Positions 55,076-64,000 of a DNA stretch of 64,000 nt are shown here, piece after piece. The notes under the pieces were generated by a model. It was given only the letters and a program-made list of their open reading frames with translations, searched no databases and was not told the origin of the DNA. A program made the position numbers and the translations under genes. Source of the stretch: Monodelphis domestica (taxonomy: Eukaryota > Chordata > Mammalia > Didelphimorphia > Didelphidae); NCBI RefSeq assembly GCF_027887165.1, contig NC_077228.1, positions 183,669,643 to 183,733,642 on the forward strand. Direction: 5' to 3'. Numbering within the stretch: the first letter of the stretch is position 1; every line of letters starts with the position of its first letter.

Positions 55076-57602
55076 TTTTCCTTTTCCTTTTAAATATTTT
55101 TTTATTTGTTCATTTTCAAACATTATTCCTTGGAAACAAAGATCATTTTCTTTTCCTCACCCCCTTCCCGACACCCCACCCATAGCTGATATGGGATTCC
55201 ACTGGGTATCACTTGGTGTCCTTGATTTGAACCCATTTCCATGTTGTTGGTATTTGCATTAGGGTGTTCATTTAGAGTCTCTCCTCAGTCATATCCCCTC
55301 AACCCCTGTAGTCAAGCAGTTGCTTTTCCTCGGTGTTTTTACTCCCACAATTTGTCCTCTGCTTGTGGATAGGTTTTTTTCTCCTAGATCCCTGCAGATT
55401 GTTCAGGGACATTGCATTGACACTAATGGAGAAGTCCATTATGTTCAATTGTACCACAGTGTTTCAGTCTCTGTGAACAATGTTTTCCTGGTTCTGCTCC
55501 TTTCGCTCTGCATCACTTCCTGGAGGTTGTTCCAGTCTCCATGGAATTCCTCTACTTTATTATTCCTTTTAGCACAATAGTATTCCATCACCAACACATA
55601 TGACAATGTTCAGCCATTTGTTCATCCATTCCCCAATTGAAGGGCATCCCCATATTTTCCCATTTTTGGCCACCACAAAGAGCACAGCTATGAATATTCT
55701 TGTACAGGTCTTTTTCCTTATTATCTCTTTGGGGTACAAACCCAGCAGTGCTATGGCTGGATCAAAGGGCAGGCAGTTTTTTTTATCACCCTTTGGGCAT
55801 ACTTCCAAATTGCCCTCCAGAATGGTTGGATTAATTCACAACTCCACCAGCAATGAATTAATGTCCCAACTTTGCCACATCCCCTACAGCATTCATTGCT
55901 TTCTTTTGCTATCATGTTGGCCAATCTGCTAGGTGTGAAGTGATACCTCAGAGCTGTTTTGATTTGCATCTCTCTGATTATAAGAGATGTAGAGTACTTT
56001 TTCATGTGCTTATTAATAGTTTTGATTTCTTTGTCTGAAATCTGCCTGTTCATGTCCCTTGCCCATTTATCAATGGGAGAATGGCTTGATTTTTTGTACA
56101 ATTGATTTATCTCTTTATAAATTTGAGTAATTAGACCTTTGTCAGAGGTTTTTGTTATGAAAATTGTTTCCCAATTTGTTGCTTCCCTTCTCATTTTGGT
56201 TGCATTGGTTTTGTTTGTACAAAACCTTTTTAATTTGATGTAATCAAAATTGTTTATTTTACATTTTGTGACTCTATGTCTTGCTTGGTTTTAAAGTCTT
56301 TCCCTTCCCACAGGTCTGACATGTATACTATTCTGTGTTCACCCAATTTACTTATAATTTCCTTCTTTATGTTCAAGTCATTCACCCATTCTGAGTTTAT
56401 CTTGGTGTAGGGTGTGAGGTGTTGATCCAAACCTAATCTCTCCCACACTGTCTTCCAGTTTTCCCTGCAGTTTTTGTCAAATAGTGGGTTTTTGTCCCAG
56501 AAGCTGGGGTCTTTGGGTTTGTCATAGACTGTCTTTCTGAGGTCACTTACCCCAAGTCTATTCCACTGATCCTCCTTTCTGCCTCTTAGCCAGTACCAAA
56601 TTGTTTTGATGACCACTGCTTTATGATAGAGTTTGAGATCTGGGACTGCAAGGCCACCTTCCTTTGTATTTTTTTTTCATTATTTCCCTGGATATCCTTG
56701 ATCCTTTGTTCTTCCAAATGAACTTTGTTATGGTTTTTTCTAAATCAGTAAAAAATTATTTTGGAAGTTCAATCGGTATAGCACTAAATAGATAAATAAG
56801 TTTGGGTAGGATGGCCATTTTTATTATATTGACTTGTCCTAACCATGAGCAGTTAATGTTTTTCCAATTGCTCAAGTCTAGTTTTAGTTGTGTGGAGAAT
56901 GTTTTGTAGTTGTGTTCATATAGTTCCTGTGTTTGTCTCGGGAGATAGATTCCTAAGTGTTTTATTTTGTCTAAGGTGATTTTGAATGGGATTTCTCTTT
57001 CTAATTCTTGCTGCTGAGCTGTGTTGGAAATACATAGAAATGCTGATGACTTATGCGGGTTTATTTTGTATCCTGCAACTTTGCTAAAGTTGTTGATTAT
57101 TTCAACTAGCTTTTTGGTTGATTCTCTAGGATTCTTTACGTAGACCATCATGTCATCTGCAAAGAGCGATAATTTGGTCTCCTCCTTGCCTATTTTGATG
57201 CCTTCAATTTCTTTTTCTTCTCTAATTGCTACTGCTAGTGTTTCTAGTACAATGTTAAATAATAGAGGTGATAATGGGCATCCTTGTTTCACTCCTGATC
57301 TTATTGGGAATGCATCTAGTTTGTCCCATTGCAGATGATGTTAGCTGATGGTTTTAGATATATACTGTTTATTATTTTTAGGAATGACCCTTCTATTCCT
57401 ATACTTTCTCGTGTTTTTCATAGGAATGGGTGTTGTATTTTATCAAAGGTTTTTTCTGTATCTGTTGAGATAATCATGTGACTTTTGTTGGTTTGTTTGT
57501 TGATATGGTCAATTATGTGGATGGTTTTCCTAATATTGAACCAGCCCTGCATTCCCGGTATAAACCCTACTTGATCATAGTGAATGACTGAGTCACAGTT
57601 TT
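55076..57602 (-). mobile_element. Younger 5'-truncated L1 with 16-bp target-site duplication
   Basis: ACTGAGTCACAGTTTT occurs at 55060-55075 and 57587-57602, so the inserted DNA is about 55076-57586 plus one duplication copy. On the minus strand it starts inside the reverse transcriptase ([16 protein letters not shown]), then the active-site block FADDMMVY (about 57155-57180), [10 protein letters not shown], a 120-residue block at 56254-56616 (WYWLRGRKEDQWNR), the C-terminal Cys/His region CRGCGKVGTLIHCWWSC in 55751-56194, and a final block AIALLGLYPKE. At least two frame breaks separate these blocks. The 3'UTR and a short A-rich end lie at 55076-55560. Confidence 0.92.
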
Positions 57603-57955
57603 ATAGCCCTTTGGGTAGAGTTCCAAATTGTCCTCCAGAATGGTTCACAACTCTCCCAGTGGTACATTGATGTCCTTATTTTTCCATATCTTCTCTATCA
57701 TTTGCCATTTTTCTTTTCTGTTATATTATTCAATCTAATAGGTAAGAGGTAGTATTTCAGAATTGTTTTGATATCCATTTCTCTAATCATAATGATTTAG
57801 AATATTTTTTTCATGTGACTATTTATAACTTCGATTCCTTCTTCTTGCTTGCTCATATAGTTTGACCATTTATCAATTGGAGAATAGCTCTTGTTTTTAT
57901 ACATTTGTCTCAGTTCTCTATATTCATATGTGGTTTCTGAAGTCAACATGCTGAC
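57603..57955 (-). mobile_element. Older L1, continuation (outer layer)
   Basis: GCCCTTTGGGTAGAGTTCC, TGTCCTCCAGAATGGTTC, TTTATCAATTGGAGAATAG continue the older L1 where it left off at 55075. Confidence 0.85.
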
Positions 57956-58029
57956 TGTAGGGGCCCTTATGTACAGTTTAGTAGCCCCAATTTCTATATT
58001 TGAGTTTGATACCACTGAACTCATTTGAG

Positions 58030-58175
58030 TCCATATTACCAAAGTCCCATATTTTACAGATGAGGAAACAGGCTCAGACATTAGATGACTTATCTCAGGT
58101 CATCTAAATGATGTTAGAGGTAGCATTTGAATCTAGGTCTTCTCAATTTGTCCTACAGGTTCCTAAATCTCTTCC
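58030..58175 (-). mobile_element. MIR fragment
   Basis: ATTTTACAGATGAGGAAAC, ACTTATCTCAGGTCATC, GCATTTGAATCTAGGTC. Confidence 0.7.
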
Positions 58176-58324
58176 CTCCCAGCTCTAAGATCCAAGCTAT
58201 AGAATGTTAATGGAGCTGGCTACATATGTGTAGGAGACAAAGACGTGACCAAGAGATTCAGCAGGTCCAGTTCATAGTTTCTGATGGTGTATTTCTTAGA
58301 ATCTAGGGTTACTCATTGCTCAAG

Positions 58325-58480
58325 ATGTCAAATCAATCAATTAATCAGTCACTCAACTAGTGAGCATTGATTAAGTGTCCACCACATGCCAGGCACTATT
58401 AAGCTGGCAGAAAGAATGAAATAATCTCTATTCATCAGGAGCACATCTTGTAATAAGGGAGATAAATGCTTAGAGGGGCA
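58325..58480 (-). mobile_element. L2 3'-end fragment
   Basis: TGAGCATTGATTAAGTGTCC, CATGCCAGGCACTATTAAGC, CATCAGGAGCACATC. Confidence 0.75.
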
Positions 58481-58484
58481 ACTA

Positions 58485-58650
58485 GTTGGTTCAATGGATA
58501 GAGAGCCAGGCCTGAAGAAGGGAGGTCTTGGGTTTAAATTTGGCCTCTCCTAGCTGTGTGACCCTGGGCAAGTCACTTAACCCCAGCTAGCTAGCCCTTA
58601 CTACTCTTTAATCTTATCTATTATAAGACAGAAGGTAAGGGTTAAAAAAG
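58485..58650 (+). mobile_element. CORE-SINE, WSINE1-like
   Basis: GGGGCAACTAGTTGGTTCAA, AGAGCCAGGCCTGAAGAAG, GACCCTGGGCAAGTCACTTA, AAGACAGAAGGTAAGGGTT. Confidence 0.9.

Positions 58651-58716
<66 letters not shown>
58650..58716. repeat. (TA)n(TG)n microsatellite at a SINE tail
   Basis: About 11 TA units and 22 TG units directly after the SINE A-rich tail. Confidence 0.95.
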
Positions 58717-58718
<2 letters not shown>

Positions 58719-58744
58719 CTATCATGATAAATAAATATAGATAT

Positions 58745-59010
58745 ATACGAAGTAGTTAAATACCTGGTTAGTTAGGTGGTACAATGGATAGAGTGCCATT
58801 TGGAGGCAAGAAGACCTGAGTTCAAATCTGGCCTCAGACACTTACTGACTGTGACCTTGGGTAAGTCACTTAACCTTGTTTGCTTCTGTTTTCTCATCTG
58901 TAAATGAGCTGTAGAAGAAAATGGCAAACCACTCCAGTATCTTTGCCAAGAAAACCCCAAAGGAGATCACAAAGAGTTGAACAGGACCAAAATGCCTTGC
59001 CATCAATAAA
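58745..59010 (+). mobile_element. CORE-SINE with RTE/BovB-like tail, full length
   Basis: TTAGTTAGGTGGTACAATGG, AGACCTGAGTTCAAATCTGG, GGCAAACCACTCCAGTATC, GAACAGGACCAAAATGCC. Confidence 0.9.
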
Positions 59011-59780
59011 GATAAAAACCAGGTGGATTAGGGGGCAGGGCATTTAGCAGTCAGGGGGATCAGGAAAAGGTTTTTACTGAATGAAAAATTGTGAATCTTT
59101 TGATCCTGGACAATTCCACCCATTATTTGGGTCTGGATCTCTGGCATTTGCCTTTGTAGTGTGACAGATGGGGCCTCAGAAAAAAGGGAGAGGAGGAAAG
59201 GTTACATATATGAACTTTGCAAATGGTCCCACAGAATTAGGCATTGGAGGGACTTAGGTTTGTGTTAAAAAGAAATCAGGCCCTGGGAAAGTCAAGATTT
59301 GAATAAATATGGAAATGTCAACTCCTCCAGTCAGCAATTCAGCAGCCACATTTGTGGCTGCTGTTTATGGCCATTAGATGGGGATTTGCTAATGCTGGTT
59401 AGGGTAGGGAAAGGTGAGTTTAAAGTAATTTTAAGGGGCCGCACAGGTTTCTGAAATGATGTGGAGGCACATTTTCCCCTCAGGTGTTCTTTATTTCTGG
59501 CTCCATTAGATGGTAAAGTAAAGAGAAAACAGTTGTGGTTTATGATTGATTTTTATTGACATGTTGGCTTATTTTAATTGAAGAGTGTGTGTATGTGTGT
59601 GTGTGTGGCATGGGCACATGACCTAAATTATTTCAAGGTGATTTATTTACACATCTTAGGCCTTGATAGAAAAATGTGATTGCTTTAATAGAAAATATAT
59701 ACTCTGAACAGAAAACAGCAGCAAAACACATGCATCTTTCACCACTTGGCTCAACATCTTGGATAACAAAACCACCCAAT
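59010..59780. other. Intergenic, no gene seen
   Basis: Unique-looking DNA. A short GTGT run at about 59585-59607. Confidence 0.45.
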
Positions 59781-60000
59781 ATCTTGTCAAAAGGACAATG
59801 TTGATTGTGCCACTCTCCTACCCAGAAAACTTTAATGGCTCCCAATTGCCTGTTGAGTAAAGTCTGGACTTTTTACTTGTCATTCAAGGCTCTCCATTAT
59901 GTGGTCCACTAATGTGACCCTGGTCATTTAGCTGGTAAGTGTCAGGAGCTGGACTTGAGCCCATATCTTCCTGACTCCATATCTAGCATTGAATCTGCTA
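59780..60000 (+). mobile_element. L2-like fragment, then reversed SINE fragment
   Basis: AACTTTAATGGCTCCCAATT and TTGTCATTCAAGGCTCTCC (L2-like, to 59920). GTCAGGAGCTGGACTTGAGC with CTTCCTGACTCC (reversed SINE). Confidence 0.55.
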
Positions 60001-60089
60001 TGTTTTTGACCCCTTTCATTTCTGAATTCTTTGGTTCTGTGATTCCCTTGTACTCCAAGGTACTTGAAATAGAGTACTTTGGGATATAG

Positions 60090-60340
60090 ATGGAAGATTC
60101 TAAGGCAGCTGTAGGCTTGATATCAGGAAGAACTTCCTTAACAATGAGAGTTTGTCTCCAAATAGACAGGGCTGTCTCTGGAGGTAGTAGATTTGCCCTC
60201 ATTAGTGGGCTTCAAACAATGGCTAGATGACTACTTGCCAGGCATGTTGGGGAGGGGAATTCTTATTTATACCCTTACATTCTGAACCACAATTATTTTT
60301 GAGGCCACATCCAACACTGAGATTTTGTGATGTTCCAGTC
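60090..60340 (+). mobile_element. L3/CR1-type LINE 3' end
   Basis: TGATATCAGGAAGAACTTCC, TTAACAATGAGAGTTTGTC, CAATGGCTAGATGACTACTT and GCCAGGCATGTTGGGGAGGG match the sense CR1/L3 3' end. Confidence 0.75.
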
Positions 60341-60690
60341 CTATTTCCCACGACCCCCTTGGGTATATAGCCAGCTTCCACTGCTATGGTTTTCCAAATA
60401 TCCTCCCAGACTTTTTGTCCTTACCAACGTATATTTATTTAAAAGATTTTAAAAAAAGAATCTATTTCTAAAATATCCCTTTTATTCATGAAATATGTCC
60501 CTATTATCTCTTAACTAGAGATCCATTCCATGTAACAAAGCATGACAAAAGAGAGGAAAATTAACCAAGGTATCAGCTGAGTCTACATGTATAGTTCCCT
60601 ACTTTTGCAAAGAAGGAGGGATCAGTTAATTTATCAGTCTGTTTCATAGGTAATATTTTCTCCTCTCATTTCTGATATTCACAGTTTTAT
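60340..60690. other. Intergenic, no gene seen
   Basis: Nothing recognised. Confidence 0.4.
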
Positions 60691-60990
60691 TTATCTTTCA
60701 AGGTCCAGCTGAAATGCCACCTCCTTCATGAAGCCTTCCCAGATTCCTTCTGATTAGATGTGCTGTTTCCCTCTTAGCTCAAAATTTATGATACCAGACC
60801 CACTTTGAATAGCACATTTCTATATTCTGAACTGTTAACTATAATTATTCATGAACTTGTCATATCCCATATACTAGATCAGAAGATCCTTGAGTTCAGA
60901 GGAAAAATTTGTTTATCCTGGTATCTCCCTTTAGGCCTAGCATGGTGCCTTTCACATTGTACATGGTTTAAATTCATGTCTCTTGAATTG
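60690..60990 (+). mobile_element. L2 3'-end fragment
   Basis: CAAGGTCCAGCTGAAATGCC, ACCTCCTTCATGAAGCCTTC, AGATCCTTGAGTTCAGAGG. Confidence 0.75.
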
Positions 60991-60999
60991 AATGTTTAA

Positions 61000-62640
61000 C
61001 TTAATCTTAGTTCTTTACTCCTCCCCTTTTATTAGTAGTCAAAGGCTGATATTTAATGATATCATTCTTCTTTTTTCAATTAATTAGTTTTTTATCCATC
61101 CTTTTTCTTCATCCATTTCCCCCGTTTCCCCAGGAAATCAAGGCTATTCCAATGAAGCTGCACAGCCTGCTGTCTGGAGTGGGTTGGGAACTGGAGATCA
61201 GCGAAAACTAGAATAAGATCCTTTCTCTCTACATTGGAAAATAACAAATTAGTTCATGGAGTGAAAAGACCATTAGGAGGTCTCTGATGCTACAGACTTT
61301 TCAGCCACTTCCAAAGTCTTGTTCACTCCCTAGGACTGGGAATGGAGTTCCAGGACACTTACTTTCTGGTCCCTTGCTGTCTCCTCTATCTTTGAGTTGA
61401 AACTTGACTTAGTTTGGGGATTCATCAGCCCAAGCAGCTGACTGAGGTTTAATTATGGACAGTGACTCCTCTTGCAACCTGGTCACGTAGGGCATAGGCC
61501 TTATTTCATCTTCCCTTCTCCTCCCTTTGGCCCTCTCCCCCCAGCCTCACCTCCTCATAATGAAGCATGACTGTCGTAAAACATGGCTTTTGATCGTGCT
61601 TCTTCTCATCACTTTCAAGACAAACAATGTCTCAGAAACCCCCAACTGCTTTTATTTTTCTTATATCTAGGGTTACATCTTGGGTGTCTAAACCCATCTT
61701 CATTTAAAAATGCCCTCAATTAAGAAAAAAAAAAACCCCATCGATTTAAAAAAAATATATAGGTTGAAAGGCATATCATCAGACTGAGAGAGTGAAGGAG
61801 AGAAATGAAAGTAAACCATTCTTTCTGAGCTCCAAAGGAGAGCTCCCCTTCCCCACTAAACCACCCACAGTCTCCTGCCTACCTCTAATTTTTCCACTCT
61901 TTTATTTAATAGGACAAAGATTCCTTGGCTGTTGCTTCACCAGTGTGGTTATGTGGGTGTATAATACTGAAAATATTTCATAATACTTAATGATATTAAG
62001 AACCAATTTTTTTTAATAAACAAAGTAACATTTGGTGGGCCAGGGGATGGGCAATTGCATTGAGGGTTTGGCTCCTGCCCCCCAACTCCTAACAAATTCA
62101 AAGCACTGTACAATTTGGTAAATTTAGGCAAAGGCCGTCTTCCTTACAGAATAGCTTAATCATGTTAACTATTAATATGAAGCTTGAGTAGACTCATGTG
62201 GATAATCTCTAAAATGCTCTGAGAAGGGGCCCTTGCTAGGGCTGGGAAGGAGTGGGAGGTGGGAGAAGGCAGCAATTTTGGGGACTCAATTCCATCTGGT
62301 ATTATTTCAAAAAGTAGATAGTCAGTGGAGGGGTAGATGAATACATAGAGGAAAAATATGTAGCTGCCTCTCAATTCCTTAAGTATTTGAATCATTGTGG
62401 ATAAGCCTTTAAAAATTCAATCAGAGGTAAAAAAATCTTTATATGTTTATATATAAATAATATATTTTTTATGTTTTATAAATCATATTTTATAGAAATA
62501 ATTTTTTTTTTCTCCAGGCCATCAAAAGTACAGGAAACTGTGCTCCAGTCAAAATGTATATGGCCTAAGTTATTTAACAACTTTAATATTTATTTATTTT
62601 TCGAATGGCTCCTTGTCCTCCCCATCATTTAAATATTATA
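61000..62640. other. Repeat-poor intergenic DNA with candidate noncoding elements
   Basis: About 1.6 kb without clear interspersed repeats. Two stretches have enhancer-like texture: 61550-61640 (with GTCGTAAAAC, a posterior-HOX/CDX-type core) and 62500-62640 (GTATATGGCCTAAGTTATT and surrounding AT-rich sequence). No gene supported. Confidence 0.3.
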
Positions 62641-62644
62641 CAGG

Positions 62645-62845
62645 ATGGGGCAGCTAGGTGGTATAGTGAGTGGATAGGCAGGCCTGGAGTCAAGAAGATC
62701 TGGGTTCAAATGTGACCTCACATACTTTCTAATTGTGTGACCCTGAGCAAGTCACTTAACTCCAATTGCCAAGCTTTTTGCTGCTTTTCTGTCTTAGAAG
62801 TGATACTAAGACAGAAGGTAAGAGTTTAATAAACAAACAAAAAAC
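62645..62845 (+). mobile_element. CORE-SINE, WSINE1-like
   Basis: GGGGCAGCTAGGTGGTATAG, GGCCTGGAGTCAAGAAGATC, GACCCTGAGCAAGTCACTTA, AAGACAGAAGGTAAGAGTTT. Confidence 0.9.
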
Positions 62846-62964
62846 CCCAAATAAATACATATAAGAACAGAGCCTGGATCTGTGATTTCATTGAAACTTC
62901 CTTTCCTCTCAAGGTGGGTTGGGATTTCTTTAGTAGTTTATAATTTAAGAGAGTTATCCAGAGC

Positions 62965-63075
62965 ATGAAAATGATTTAAGCGAGATCACATAGCCAATAT
63001 GTGTCAAAGGTGGGACTTCAATCCTAGTCTTCATTGCTTTGAGGTTGACTATCTGCTACTGCCTCTCAAATGAAA
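62965..63075 (-). mobile_element. MIR/SINE fragment
   Basis: AGATCACATAGCCAATATG and GGTGGGACTTCAATCC. Confidence 0.5.
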
Positions 63076-63585
63076 TATGCCTCCTAGAAATGTTTAAACA
63101 ATTCAATCAGCTTTGGGGGCAGTTAGTATAAAACATTTGACTGCTCTCTTGTCCACACCTCACAGATTGTAGTTTTCTGGGATCAAGTAAGCTACCCTTT
63201 GACTTTGACTTCCTTTTGTGGTAGGAACTAGGAAACCTCAAGATTCAGAACCGTTCCTTAGTGAGTATTCAAAATGTCAGTTCTGTCCTATAGATAATCT
63301 ATCTGTTCACTTACATGGCTCTGGCAAGTCCCAACCAGGGGAATGAGGATGCCATTTTTAGTTCCCTGGGTTATTTAGCTTCCTGTTTACCAGTCAGGAG
63401 AGAGCAATTGATTTAAAAGCTATATATATATCATCTGATAAATACCTGCAAGGCACATGGCAGGCACCAGTCACAAGCAAAATGAGGTTGGGAAAGTTTA
63501 AAACATATCTCTGGTGGCCTCATGTCCCTTGCACTTTGCATGAGAAGATTCTGGGCAGCAGAAACATTTGGGGTTATGGTGTAGA
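63075..63585. other. Intergenic, no gene seen
   Basis: Nothing recognised. Confidence 0.4.
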
Positions 63586-63805
63586 GCTGTTTTGGTGAAC
63601 CTATGCCCCATGTGCTGGAGGGGGCTGCTTCCTTCTCTCTCTCCACACATGGCTGAGGACATTTCTCACATGATCCATCCCTCTTCTTAGCAGCCCATTG
63701 GGAGCACTTTCTCCCTCCCCTGGCTGGGGCAAGATGGGAGGGGCTCACCTGCAGCATGAGGGTTGCAGTTTGGGCACTCTGTCCCTAAAAGTTTCTCCAT
63801 CACTG
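63585..63805 (-). mobile_element. hAT-like nonautonomous DNA transposon
   Basis: Right end AAAGTTTCTCCATCACTGG is the reverse of the terminus at 20871. Left end TTTTGGTGAACCTATGCC. Internal GGGCACTCTGTCCC. Same family as 20870-21250. Confidence 0.6.
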
Positions 63806-64000
63806 GTGTAGAGGGACATATTCATCTCCCTTAACCTTTTAGTTAATGTAATGCCTACAGAGATTGATGCTTGCTTTTAGAGGGGAAAAACCTAGCTCAG
63901 TTTGGAAGAGTTCAACAGAAACTAATCACTGGGGGGAGTAATTCTTTGATTATAACAATCCATGACAAATACAAATATATTAATTGTGGTACATGAAGGG
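63805..64000. other. Intergenic, no gene seen
   Basis: Nothing recognised to the window end. Confidence 0.4.

Larger units (their letters stand above)
54242..58017. mobile_element. hAT-like DNA transposon split by nested L1 insertions
   Basis: Left end CAAAGGTGTCAAACACATTG with AAATATTTAATAATATAAAT. Right end TATTTGAGTTTGATACCACTG (57998-58017), whose reverse complement matches the left end at most positions, as hAT termini do (CAGNGGTGTCAAAC type). Its body, a few hundred bases, is separated by the L1 sequence. No transposase seen. Confidence 0.65.

Noticed and set aside
56254-57292. Reverse-transcriptase frames as a possible domesticated gene
   Set aside because: Frame breaks, a target-site duplication and a truncated 5' end show an ordinary dead L1 copy.

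Overview
This is a mammalian, almost certainly marsupial, window with one functional protein-coding gene that I can support: NOG (noggin), a single-exon gene on the minus strand at 35933-36631. The marsupial call rests on the interspersed repeats. There are dozens of CORE-SINEs sharing the head GGCAGCTAGGTGG and the phrase CCTGAGTTCAAATCTGGCC, in three tail types: a WSINE1-like short tail, a Mar1/MIR-like long tail, and an RTE/BovB-like tail. The abundant WSINE1-like type makes me favour an Australian-lineage marsupial, but I cannot prove that by eye.

Layout. 1-32 kb is gene-poor and built mostly from SINEs, L1 3'-end fragments, long L2-type LINE segments and hAT-like DNA transposon remnants. 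It also holds a 7SL RNA retrocopy (8.7-9.0 kb), a probable solo LTR (22.2-22.9 kb), an RPL23A processed pseudogene (26.6-27.1 kb) and a 0.39-kb local direct duplication (4.1 and 4.9 kb). From about 32.06 to 38.90 kb I see no interspersed repeat at all, only simple repeats. This island holds NOG, its 3'UTR, its CpG-rich promoter with a 53-unit CT/GA tract, and several candidate conserved noncoding elements. From 38.9 to 64 kb the repeat landscape resumes: antisense L2 at 43.8-46.1 kb, L3/CR1 at 42.8, 46.8 and 60.1 kb, and a three-layer nest at 54.2-58.0 kb where an L1 sits inside an older L1 inside a hAT-like element.

Function. NOG encodes a secreted homodimeric BMP antagonist. The surrounding DNA looks like the regulatory desert expected of a developmental regulator. 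I found no undescribed multi-gene system. The most useful observations are the repeat-free island, the post-transcriptional signals in the NOG 3'UTR (a miR-200b/c/429 8-mer, two Pumilio elements, a repeated 13-mer), the lineage-type changes in noggin itself, and the nested transposon history. Repeat boundaries are read by eye and are usually good to 10-30 bases. Family names are from memory of consensus sequences, not from a database search. Long open frames inside simple repeats or the CpG island are not genes.
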